From: Bacteroidota bacterium | GTDB taxonomy: Bacteria; Bacteroidota; Bacteroidia; JABEUT01 | Length of the DNA: 64,000 bases | Reading direction: 5' to 3' | NCBI GenBank assembly: GCA_013289475.1 | Contig: JABCZW010000005.1 | Span: 21,009-85,008, forward strand | In this document: piece by piece, positions 14,651-22,281 of the stretch | Layout of the letters: every line of letters begins with the position of its first letter | Numbering within the stretch: the first letter of the stretch is position 1 | Notes under the pieces: generated by a model | The model's input: only the letters and a program-made list of their open reading frames with translations | Database searches by the model: none | What the model was told of the DNA's origin: nothing | Position numbers and translations under genes: made by a program

Positions 14651-16534
14651 ATGAAAAAATATTTACTCCTCTTTGTTTGCAGCTTACCACTTTGGCTAAA
14701 TGCACAGCTTACTGCTACACTCACTATTAACACCAACAAGGAGCGCCAGGCTATAAGCCCATATATATACAGTACCAACGGGCAAAGCAATGACAGGCCC
14801 GAAAATATTACCGGCCGCCGCTTAGGTGGTAACCGCATGACTTCATACAACTGGGAAGACAATTTCTCGAACGGTGGTAATGATTATATAAATGATAACG
14901 ACAACTACTTACCATGGAACGCCGGTTTACCATCTGGCCAATATTTAACACCCAATATTGTAAACTCTGCTTTTCATGATACTTCATTGGTTATGAATTG
15001 CAGTTCGCTTATTACATTGCCTATGGCCGGTTATGTGGCGCGCGATGGCAACGGAGTGGTGAGCAGTGCACAACAGGCTCCATCTCCGCGCTGGAGACAG
15101 GTAGTAAACAAAAAAGGCTCTGCTTTTTCTTTTAAGCCCGATACTGCCGATGGTTTTATTTATGTTGATGAATGCATGAACAACCTTATTACACAGTTTG
15201 GTAAATCATACACTGCTAAAGGCATTAAGAATTACGAAATGGATAATGAATGGTCGATATGGAACGGCTCGGACCCATTGATGCACCCTAACCAGCCTAC
15301 CATAGCAGAGGCCATAAGCAAATCAACCTCACTGGCTGCAACTATTAAACGCATGGACTCTGTTGCCTATGTTTTCGGCCCGGTAGATTATGGTTATAAC
15401 TCCTACCTCACTTTCCAAAATGCAACCGACTGGAGCAGTTATTCATCATACAGCAATTTCGCTTATGCCTATTTGCATTTTATGAAGCATGCTTCCGATT
15501 CTATCGGGCACCGTTTGTTAGATGTTTATGATATACATTATTATTCATCGGCACAAGGGTTAGATAATAGCAGCACGCTTGAAGTAGTTGATGGTGGCAA
15601 TAACGATAAGGGCGTTGCCATAGCACGTATGGAAGCTCCACGCACCTTATGGGATTCAACGTATGTCGAAAATAGTTGGATAGGCCAGTATTATAGCCCT
15701 GTTGCATACATACCCGCAGTTCAATATGGTATAAACAAATATTACCCCGGCACAAAAATTGCCTTTACTGAATACAGCTTCGGAGGAGAAAATGATATTT
15801 CGGGTGGCATTGCTTTGGCAGATATGCTTGGTATTTCAGGCCGCTATGGTATTTACTGGTGTTCGGTATGGGGGCCTGTTAACCAATACTGGGGCTCAGG
15901 GTTTAAAATATTCAGGAACTATAACGGAAAGAAAGGAAGTTTTGGCGATTGGCACGTATATGGCAACACCAACAACTGGCGTACGTCATCGGTGTATGCT
16001 TCATTGCAAAGTACCGATACGGCTATGATGAACATTGTTGTAATGAACAAGGATTATGATTCTACTTTAAAAGCAACCGTTAACATTACCGCTAATACCA
16101 AATTCAACAAAGCCGATATCTATGCCCTCACCAAAACTGATACGCTTATTCATCATATTGGCAGCATTACCATTACAGGTAACAAGTTTACATATACTCT
16201 CCCTACCCAAACTGTTTACCACTTTATACTAACAGACACAACTTCGGTAACCGGGTTCAACATTATAAACAATGACGATGGCATTGCTATTTATCCGAAT
16301 CCAAGTAACAACGGTGTATTCACCGTTCAAATTACGAATTACGAATTAGGAATTACGAATACCATTGAAGTTTATAATATGCTGGGAGAAAAAGTTTATT
16401 CTACCCCATTTACAATTTACAACTCACCATTTACAATTAATTTAAACAATCAGCCAAACGGCGTTTACTTTATCAGAATACTGAATAAAGACAACTCTTT
16501 GATAAGCCAAAAAAAGATCATTAAAGTTCAATAA
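14651..16534 (+). CDS. Secreted glycoside hydrolase family 44-like enzyme with T9SS type A sorting domain
   Basis: 627 residues. Signal peptide MKKYLLLFVCSLPLWLNAQ. GH44 hallmarks are seen in order: 'RRLGGNRMTSYNWEDNFSNG' (about 56-75), the acid/base region 'YEMDNEWSIWNG' with Glu200, 'DVYDIHYYSS' (about 295), and the nucleophile region 'IAFTEYSFGG' with Glu374. Family members cut beta-1,4-glucans such as cellulose derivatives and xyloglucan. The acid/base motif in characterised members usually reads NEP; here Trp follows the Glu. A beta-sandwich region follows the catalytic part, and the last 80 residues form a T9SS sorting domain. Two short AT-rich repeats sit inside that domain. The TPR gene follows after 21 bases. 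Confidence 0.88.
   Translation: MKKYLLLFVCSLPLWLNAQLTATLTINTNKERQAISPYIYSTNGQSNDRPENITGRRLGGNRMTSYNWEDNFSNGGNDYINDNDNYLPWNAGLPSGQYLTPNIVNSAFHDTSLVMNCSSLITLPMAGYVARDGNGVVSSAQQAPSPRWRQVVNKKGSAFSFKPDTADGFIYVDECMNNLITQFGKSYTAKGIKNYEMDNEWSIWNGSDPLMHPNQPTIAEAISKSTSLAATIKRMDSVAYVFGPVDYGYNSYLTFQNATDWSSYSSYSNFAYAYLHFMKHASDSIGHRLLDVYDIHYYSSAQGLDNSSTLEVVDGGNNDKGVAIARMEAPRTLWDSTYVENSWIGQYYSPVAYIPAVQYGINKYYPGTKIAFTEYSFGGENDISGGIALADMLGISGRYGIYWCSVWGPVNQYWGSGFKIFRNYNGKKGSFGDWHVYGNTNNWRTSSVYASLQSTDTAMMNIVVMNKDYDSTLKATVNITANTKFNKADIYALTKTDTLIHHIGSITITGNKFTYTLPTQTVYHFILTDTTSVTGFNIINNDDGIAIYPNPSNNGVFTVQITNYELGITNTIEVYNMLGEKVYSTPFTIYNSPFTINLNNQPNGVYFIRILNKDNSLISQKKIIKVQ
16330..16360. repeat. Seven-base tandem repeat in the GH44 sorting domain
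   Basis: Four units of AATTACG (third unit AATTAGG) followed by AAT. The repeat encodes ITNYELGITN between two predicted strands of the sorting domain without breaking the frame. Confidence 0.75.
16406..16438. repeat. Direct repeat in the GH44 sorting-domain loop
   Basis: CCATTTACAATT occurs at 16406-16417 and again at 16427-16438. Together they encode PFTIYNSPFTI, in the same loop (after GEKVYS) that carries repeats in the genes at 6206 and 26711. Confidence 0.75.
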
Positions 16535-16555
16535 AATTATCAACCACTTTCTTTT

Positions 16556-17944
16556 ATGAAAAAAATATTTTTACCGCTCATTTTATTGACAAGCCCTTTT
16601 ATGGCATTATCGCAACAAGACATTAAGGAAATAAGTACTCCATTAATTACCAGTGAACAATACGATAGTGCCAATAAAGTGATTGACAGATTCATAAAAG
16701 CAAACCCTAAAAATCCTGACGGTTATGTAATGAAAGGCAATGTTATTTTTTACCGTTACTCCAAATCGCAGCCCGGGATAGCACTCAACAGTAATATAGA
16801 TGAATCGATATATGAGGAATCAGGAGAAGTGGCAATAGAAGAAAGTAAGTTAATACTGCCTGCAGATACAGCTAACGCAGTAACGGCTTATTTAGAAAAA
16901 GCTTTATTACTTGATAAAACAAGGCAAGACATTTACGCAGGATGCTGTTATATTTATTCCATGTCGTTACAGGTTGATAAACTATCGGATATGCTGGACA
17001 GGGCAAAGAAAAATCTAAAAACTGACTCTACCACGGCTTATAGCTGGTCAGATTATGCCCGTAATATGCTCGACAGAAATGCATTTGATGAAGGCATGAA
17101 AGTGTACCGTAAAATTGCCGACCTGTTTCCTGACCAGGGTGGCACATGGAGCGATATATCGGCGGAATATTACAGGCATGGAGATTTAAAGGAAGCCAAA
17201 GAGTGTGCCGATAAGGCATCGCATAAACCATATGTTGATGCAGTGAGCTATAGGAATGTATCGTTTATATATGGCGTATTGGAAGACTATACAGAGGCTA
17301 TTGAAACCAACCATAAAGCGTGGCAAATGGCCGGCACCAAAGATTACCTGGTGTATGAAGGGTTGTTGGCATTTATGCAGGGTAAAGACTGGAAGACACC
17401 CTTTAAAGAATATGCTGCATCAGTACAGGATAGTGGATTCGGAACACAAATTACCGGTTATATGCTCAGCAGCCAGTTCGATAATAGTATGACATCATAC
17501 AACCACCTCACCCACCTTGAACTCAGCGATGCCTATAAAATATTAATACATAAATATTACAAGGAGCATACCCCTTACTTCGGGCCTGCATTTAACTATG
17601 CAGAATGCCTTACCTATAATTTCCGTTATAATGATGCCGTAAAAGCATTCGATGAAATTAAAACTGACACCATTACTAAAAGCGAAAAAGAAGATCTTCT
17701 GTTTTATTCTGCCTGGGCATGTTATAAAGCCGATAAGCAGGAAGAAGCAAATAAAAAATGGGAGCAATTACTGAATTCTGATAACTTCTTCCATAAAAGC
17801 GCCGCAGCTTATTTCCTGGGCATGTATTACTACCGTAAGGATAAGAACTCAACGAAGGCCAACGATTACTTTAGACTTGTTGCCGACGACAGCGATAAAT
17901 CAAAATACGCAGGCTGGAGCAAAGAGATGCTGGATAGAAAGTAA
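16556..17944 (+). CDS. Secreted TPR protein
   Basis: 462 residues with a signal peptide (MKKIFLPLILLTSPFMALSQ). The rest is helical with several tetratricopeptide-like units, for example 'YDSANKVIDRFIKANPKNPDGYVMKGN', 'AYSWSDYARNMLDRNAFDEGMKVY' and 'AAAYFLGMYYYRKDKNSTKANDY'. TPR proteins act as scaffolds; the partner is unknown. It lies 21 bases after the GH44 gene and may share its transcript, although no functional link is evident. Confidence 0.85.
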   Translation: MKKIFLPLILLTSPFMALSQQDIKEISTPLITSEQYDSANKVIDRFIKANPKNPDGYVMKGNVIFYRYSKSQPGIALNSNIDESIYEESGEVAIEESKLILPADTANAVTAYLEKALLLDKTRQDIYAGCCYIYSMSLQVDKLSDMLDRAKKNLKTDSTTAYSWSDYARNMLDRNAFDEGMKVYRKIADLFPDQGGTWSDISAEYYRHGDLKEAKECADKASHKPYVDAVSYRNVSFIYGVLEDYTEAIETNHKAWQMAGTKDYLVYEGLLAFMQGKDWKTPFKEYAASVQDSGFGTQITGYMLSSQFDNSMTSYNHLTHLELSDAYKILIHKYYKEHTPYFGPAFNYAECLTYNFRYNDAVKAFDEIKTDTITKSEKEDLLFYSAWACYKADKQEEANKKWEQLLNSDNFFHKSAAAYFLGMYYYRKDKNSTKANDYFRLVADDSDKSKYAGWSKEMLDRK

Positions 17945-17971
17945 TTCCGCCCACTAACAACTACAGATTAC

Positions 17972-18406
17972 TTAATGCTTATTCGTCTGCACTATGCCTA
18001 AAAACACCCAGGTGCCCCAGCCATCGGGATTGGCAGAAAAGTAGAGAAACATTTTATGGTTGCGCATCATTTGCCTGAAAGTCTTACCAGGAAAGCGGAA
18101 TGGGTTGCCTGAACCAAAACCTTTTTTCTCTAATGTTGCCATTGCTTTACCATCTTCATCCCTGAACTGTAAACGACTCTGGCATTTTTCACAGGGCTGT
18201 TCGGTGTAATAATCAACCGTAATCCAACTACTATCAGCTATAGTATCAATCAGGTATGTTTGCACACTATTTATTTTAAAAGCTAAAATCTCTTTACCAT
18301 TATAAGTTACCGACCATGAATCAGTAATACTGTCGTGTTTCACAACACCCGCCTTTGCTCCTGCAAATAGCATTACAAGTAATATTAATAAATAAGCCTT
18401 TTTCAT
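17972..18406 (-). CDS. Small secreted hypothetical protein
   Basis: 144 residues. The signal peptide is MKKAYLLILLVMLFAGAKAG. The mature part is beta-rich ('SWSVTYNGKEILAFKINSVQ', 'WGTWVFLGIVQT') with a CxxC pair in EQPCEKCQSRLQF. No family is recognised. It stands alone, convergent with the TPR gene (27 bases) and divergent from the lipoprotein gene at 18466. Confidence 0.75.
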   Translation of the reverse strand: MKKAYLLILLVMLFAGAKAGVVKHDSITDSWSVTYNGKEILAFKINSVQTYLIDTIADSSWITVDYYTEQPCEKCQSRLQFRDEDGKAMATLEKKGFGSGNPFRFPGKTFRQMMRNHKMFLYFSANPDGWGTWVFLGIVQTNKH

Positions 18407-18420
18407 TTTTATAGGTGCTG

Positions 18421-18428
18421 CGAAGATA
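18421..18428 (-). promoter_or_regulatory. Candidate -7 box for the gene at 17972
   Basis: CGAAGATA on the + strand reads TATCTTCG on the - strand, identical to the box used at 7624-7631. It lies 14 bases before the start codon at 18406. Confidence 0.4.
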
Positions 18429-18440
18429 CTGGTTTTAATG

Positions 18441-18448
18441 TACTTTTG
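18441..18448 (+). promoter_or_regulatory. Candidate -7 box for the gene at 18466
   Basis: TACTTTTG matches TAnnTTTG and ends 17 bases before the ATG. It faces away from the box at 18421-18428, so the two genes appear to have back-to-back promoters. Confidence 0.4.
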
Positions 18449-18465
18449 TACTGATTAGTAGAGGG

Positions 18466-19191
18466 ATGAAAAGACTGTGCATTTTACTTTTGGTAATCTA
18501 TTCGCTTTCAGGTTGTAAAGGACCCAAAGGCCTGCAACAAAGCCAACAGGATAAAGCGGTACAGGTAACCCTATCCGGCGATACAGCCAAAATAAAGCAG
18601 ATAGTTAAACTACCAGTATTCATACCCGCTACCGAATTACAAAACCAGCTTTACCAGCAATTCTTTGCACCTACTTACGGCAAATACTATCCCTGCCAGG
18701 ACCACGATTGCGGTGATGCTTATAAGGACCTGTATGTAGAAAGCCCTTTTATACATATAAAGGATAGCATGATAACTATTAAAATGCATCTTGCGGGCCA
18801 GGCACACATGCTGTTCAGTTTTGGTGTTTCGGGCGATATAACACTTACAGCTAACCCTATGGTGCGGAACGATACCTTATATTTTAAGAATGTGCAAATG
18901 CAACCATCATCGCAAAGCATTTTAATGGCTATTACTACATCCCTGTTCGGGCAAAAAATTGTAGATAAGATACAGGAGAAAGCATGGTATTCCTTCCGTC
19001 CAAAGCTCGATGCTACTGCGGCAGATATGAGAAAAAAATTCCCGCTTAAATGGGGTAATATTTGTCTGCTGCTGAATCTTAGCCGTATTTACCTGAACGA
19101 TGTAACCACACGCACTAAGCCGGTTGAGGGCATTATTGCCAACTTTGCAGCCGAAATGACCATAGAAAGCGGAGATTTTTGCGGTAACTAA
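18466..19191 (+). CDS. Lipoprotein, possibly DUF4403-like
   Basis: 241 residues with a lipoprotein signal (MKRLCILLLVIYSLSGC, Cys17). The segment 'AGQAHMLFSFGVSGDITLTANPMVRNDTLYFKNV' followed by 'AWYSFRPKLDATAADM' resembles the amphipathic beta-barrel-like proteins of the DUF4403 group, but only in part, so the assignment is tentative. A CxxxxC pair (YPCQDHDCGD) is present. The glycosyltransferase-like gene starts 5 bases after its stop, so the two are probably co-transcribed. Confidence 0.75.
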   Translation: MKRLCILLLVIYSLSGCKGPKGLQQSQQDKAVQVTLSGDTAKIKQIVKLPVFIPATELQNQLYQQFFAPTYGKYYPCQDHDCGDAYKDLYVESPFIHIKDSMITIKMHLAGQAHMLFSFGVSGDITLTANPMVRNDTLYFKNVQMQPSSQSILMAITTSLFGQKIVDKIQEKAWYSFRPKLDATAADMRKKFPLKWGNICLLLNLSRIYLNDVTTRTKPVEGIIANFAAEMTIESGDFCGN

Positions 19192-19196
19192 ACGCC

Positions 19197-20456
19197 ATGA
19201 TTGAAAATGCAAGCGTAATAGACAAGCTGAAGAACAAGTATGTTATTCTTGTTGCCGTTTTGGTTGTGCTTGCCTATTTAGTTTATGCGGCAATTCCCAA
19301 ACACGATTTTTACATTTACCTGCTTGCGGCGCAAGATATGTTTGCAGGTAAAAATATGTACCAGGCAACTTATGTTGATGGTTATCATTATTTCTATTCC
19401 ACGCTCTTCACCTGCATTATATACCCCTTTTCTTTCCTGCCATTTTTTGCTGCGGCACTCATTTGGCTTTTGTTGAACATCGTTTGCCTTATACGCATTA
19501 TAAAAATTGCAAGTAATTACTTTAACATACGCGTATTGCCTGCAAAGCAGCAATGGATATTTTTAGCCATGTGCACCCTTGCCTGCATAAAGTTTGTAAT
19601 GTCGAATATAGAGGCCCAACAGATAACCATTATTATCCTCTGGATGGTGTTGGAAGGATTAGAAAAAATATGGAAAGGGAAAATTGTATTGGGCGCACTG
19701 CTTATTGCATTGGCAATAAACTTTAAGCTGTTACCTATCCTGCTTCTACCCTATTTAATTTATCGCAGAGAGTTTCTTGCAACACTTCTCATCGTTCTCT
19801 TTTATGGAATATCACTCGAGCTTCCAGTACTGATAATAGGAACAGAAAGAAATAAATTCCTGTTATCGGAATGGTGGAATCTCATAAATCCTACTAACCA
19901 GCGCCATGTAGTCGATACCGATGAGGGTGGCTTTGCCAGCATTACTACATGGCTCTCTACCTTATTGGTTTATCAGGCGCCTAAAGCGAACGAATTGCAA
20001 ATGAAACGAAACATTGCTGACATAAGCATTACCCAATTAGGATACGTAATAAATATTACCCGGCTATTATTCCTTGCTTTCTCTCTCTACTTCCTGCGTA
20101 CCATGCCTTTTGTAAAAAAGGCTGGCAAAACACATAGGTTTTGGGAGCTATCATACTTCCTGCTCATTACTCCCCTGCTCTTTCCGCATCAGCAATACTA
20201 TTCGTTTTTATTCGCTGCACCTGCTTTGTGTTATATCTATTACCGGTTTATGACGCATTACACAACCATGTCGAAATTGAGATACAGGTTAATGATAATA
20301 TTCATGACCCTGTCGTTCATTGTCTGCAACCTAAGTTTCCTTTTGGGAGAATTCAATGCCTATTACGGATATTTTAAAACACTTACCTATGGCGTACTTA
20401 TGATAGTACCATTGTTAGCGGTAAGTATACCGGAGGAAGTGAAAAGTGAGGCATAA
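19197..20456 (+). CDS. GT87/DUF2029-like membrane glycosyltransferase
   Basis: 419 residues with about ten hydrophobic segments. The region after the first segment reads 'PKHDFYIYLLAAQDMFAGKNMYQ' followed by 'YHYFYSTLFTCIIYPFSFLP'. That is the pattern of GT-C polyprenol-phosphate mannosyltransferase-like proteins (GT87, formerly DUF2029), where the Asp in the first periplasmic loop acts in catalysis. The products expected of the family are mannosylated lipids or polysaccharides; the acceptor here is unknown. It starts 5 bases after the lipoprotein gene. Confidence 0.82.
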   Translation: MIENASVIDKLKNKYVILVAVLVVLAYLVYAAIPKHDFYIYLLAAQDMFAGKNMYQATYVDGYHYFYSTLFTCIIYPFSFLPFFAAALIWLLLNIVCLIRIIKIASNYFNIRVLPAKQQWIFLAMCTLACIKFVMSNIEAQQITIIILWMVLEGLEKIWKGKIVLGALLIALAINFKLLPILLLPYLIYRREFLATLLIVLFYGISLELPVLIIGTERNKFLLSEWWNLINPTNQRHVVDTDEGGFASITTWLSTLLVYQAPKANELQMKRNIADISITQLGYVINITRLLFLAFSLYFLRTMPFVKKAGKTHRFWELSYFLLITPLLFPHQQYYSFLFAAPALCYIYYRFMTHYTTMSKLRYRLMIIFMTLSFIVCNLSFLLGEFNAYYGYFKTLTYGVLMIVPLLAVSIPEEVKSEA

Positions 20457-20492
20457 TTCATCTGTTTAAAAAACATTTCCTTGTTTTTGTGC

Positions 20493-20685
20493 AAATCCCA
20501 AGGGTTCATTTGAAATTACAAGAAGCGATTAAGGAAGCTGAGAAACTTCAGTTAAACAACAATCATTATTATTTTACACTGGGATAGGCACTAATAAAGT
20601 CTATAAGAATTTAGAGTTGGCTTTATCATTTGCCAGAACAAAAACAGATAAGCAGACATTAAAGAAGAAGATTGAGCGATTATAA
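20493..20685 (+). pseudogene. Decayed C-terminal tail of an ECF sigma factor (DUF6596 type)
   Basis: Two adjacent frames together read like the end of the TPR-like C-terminal domain carried by a group of ECF sigma factors. Bases 20493-20587 encode 'LQEAIKEAEKLQLNNNHYYF' and then TLG and a stop. After a frame change, bases 20587-20685 encode 'YKNLELALSFARTKTDKQTL' and then KKKIERL and a stop. Intact members have 'EAEKL..NNHYYFTLLGELY' running into 'ALxLAKTQTDKQTIxKKI'. The sigma-2 and sigma-4 regions are missing entirely. A small deletion or frameshift and a lost 5' end make this a remnant. Assignment is from memory of the family pattern. Confidence 0.6.
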
Positions 20686-20703
20686 TGCCTATCTTTATTG
20701 GGC

Positions 20704-21213
20704 ATGAAAACAAAAATGACAATTCTTGTTCTCTCTATTGGTATAATAATCTCATCTTGTCATAAATATACAATAGCAGGTTTTTGGTTAGATTATAATA
20801 ATAAGAACATAACAGATAAAATAAGTGATCAAGGGCCCAGGGGCGGCTACAGAGCAATTCACTGGAAGTTTTCAAACCCAAATGAGCTAAATACGAATTC
20901 AACTTTACAGTTCGCTTCATTAAATGGATGGAAGCTTGTAGACAGTATAAAATACTCAACCGATAGTATTATCAAATTAAGTATCAACGATGGCTATGTT
21001 TTTTCTTCACCAAAAAACCTCTCTGATAGTATTATAAAGACATTCTTCAAAGAGCCTATTTGGATAAAATCAGACCTAACTTTATATCGCTTCAAAACAG
21101 CGTGGGAACTTATGCAACCAGGTGATGACACCAAAAGCACCGAGATAAATGGCTTTATAATAGTTAGCCATGATAATACAGAAATGTGCATCTATCATTA
21201 TTGGGGAGAATAA
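20704..21213 (+). CDS. Small lipoprotein of unknown function
   Basis: 169 residues from the ATG at 20704 (a TTG lies 6 bases upstream in frame). The lipoprotein signal is MKTKMTILVLSIGIIISSC. The mature part is mixed alpha/beta with no recognised motif (GYRAIHWKFSNPNELNTNST; TLYRFKTAWELMQPGDDTK). Its C-terminus 'NTEMCIYHYWGE' lies 14 bases from the convergent korB gene. It follows the sigma-factor remnant and may be part of the same region of gene turnover. Confidence 0.7.
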   Translation: MKTKMTILVLSIGIIISSCHKYTIAGFWLDYNNKNITDKISDQGPRGGYRAIHWKFSNPNELNTNSTLQFASLNGWKLVDSIKYSTDSIIKLSINDGYVFSSPKNLSDSIIKTFFKEPIWIKSDLTLYRFKTAWELMQPGDDTKSTEINGFIIVSHDNTEMCIYHYWGE

Positions 21214-21227
21214 TACCCTTTGGCATG

Positions 21228-22280
21228 CTATCTCAAGCCTGCATTAACGTCCTTCAGTTTTTCAGAACCGGGACATAATACAGATTCAGGAAGTGTGTTC
21301 AGTGGAATATTGGTGCTGCCCATCAGGTCATGCAAATTTTTTGACTCTTCGTTGATATAGAGTAAGCCTGTAAGTATCTCACCTTTTGCTTTGGCATGTT
21401 GCACTGCGTTAATAGCCGAGAGCCTGTCCTGCGGATCCCATTCCGGTGCAAGTTTATGTAATTGTATTACCGAGCCATCATGCATTTTAACACCTTTCAC
21501 TGTACCTTCCTCGTAGCTTGTGGTAATGGTTTTCATTTCAGGTACAAAGTCTACCGTTGAGGTGGCTTCCACGTGCTCGCGAACGTAGTCGTATGATTTG
21601 GTTGAGCCCACATTATTATTAAAAGTAACGCAAGGCGAAATAACATTAATGAATGCAAAGCCATTATGCTTCATAGCAGCTTTAATAAGCGGAACTAATT
21701 GTGTTTTATCGCCCGAGAAACTCTGAGCCACAAATGTTGCGCCCAGTTCAATCGCTAAACTCGAAAGATCAATAGCGCCAAAATGATTTACCGAACCGGC
21801 CTTGTTCTTAGACCCCTCATCAGCAGTTGCAGAATCTTGTCCTTTTGTTAAACCGTAGCAACCGTTATTCATAACTATATAAACCATTTTCAGGTTACGG
21901 CGGATAACGTGCACAAACTGTCCCATTCCTATGGAAGCGCTGTCGCCATCACCCGAAACACCGAAGTACATCAAATCTCTGTTTGCCAAATTAGCGCCCG
22001 TAGCAACCGATGGCATACGTCCGTGTACGGAATTAAAGCCATGCGAGTTAACCAAAAAGTAAGCCGGTGTTTTTGATGAACAACCAATACCCGAAAGCTT
22101 GGCAACCTTATGCGGTTCAATGTTCAGCTCATAACAAGCTTGTACAATACCGGCGCTTATAGAATCATGGCCACAGCCTGCACACAAGGTAGACAAGCTA
22201 CCCTCGTAATGATCGATAGTATAACCTAATTCATTTTTAGGCAGACCTGGGTGGCGGAATTTTGGGCGTATGTATGACAT
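21228..22280 (-). CDS. korB: 2-oxoacid:ferredoxin oxidoreductase, beta subunit
   Basis: 350 residues, the usual length. This subunit binds thiamine diphosphate: 'TLCAGCGHDSISAGIVQACY' near the N-terminus, then 'GIGCSSKTPAYF' and the metal/TPP motif 'GVSGDGDSASIGMGQFVH'. 'VYIVMNNGCYGLTKGQ' completes the cofactor pocket. With the alpha subunit it decarboxylates a 2-oxoacid (2-oxoglutarate or a related acid) to the acyl-CoA, passing electrons to ferredoxin. The symbol follows the usual naming; the substrate is not proven. It begins 1 base after the korA stop and is the last gene of a three-gene operon. Confidence 0.93.
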   Translation of the reverse strand: MSYIRPKFRHPGLPKNELGYTIDHYEGSLSTLCAGCGHDSISAGIVQACYELNIEPHKVAKLSGIGCSSKTPAYFLVNSHGFNSVHGRMPSVATGANLANRDLMYFGVSGDGDSASIGMGQFVHVIRRNLKMVYIVMNNGCYGLTKGQDSATADEGSKNKAGSVNHFGAIDLSSLAIELGATFVAQSFSGDKTQLVPLIKAAMKHNGFAFINVISPCVTFNNNVGSTKSYDYVREHVEATSTVDFVPEMKTITTSYEEGTVKGVKMHDGSVIQLHKLAPEWDPQDRLSAINAVQHAKAKGEILTGLLYINEESKNLHDLMGSTNIPLNTLPESVLCPGSEKLKDVNAGLR

Positions 22281-22281
22281 A

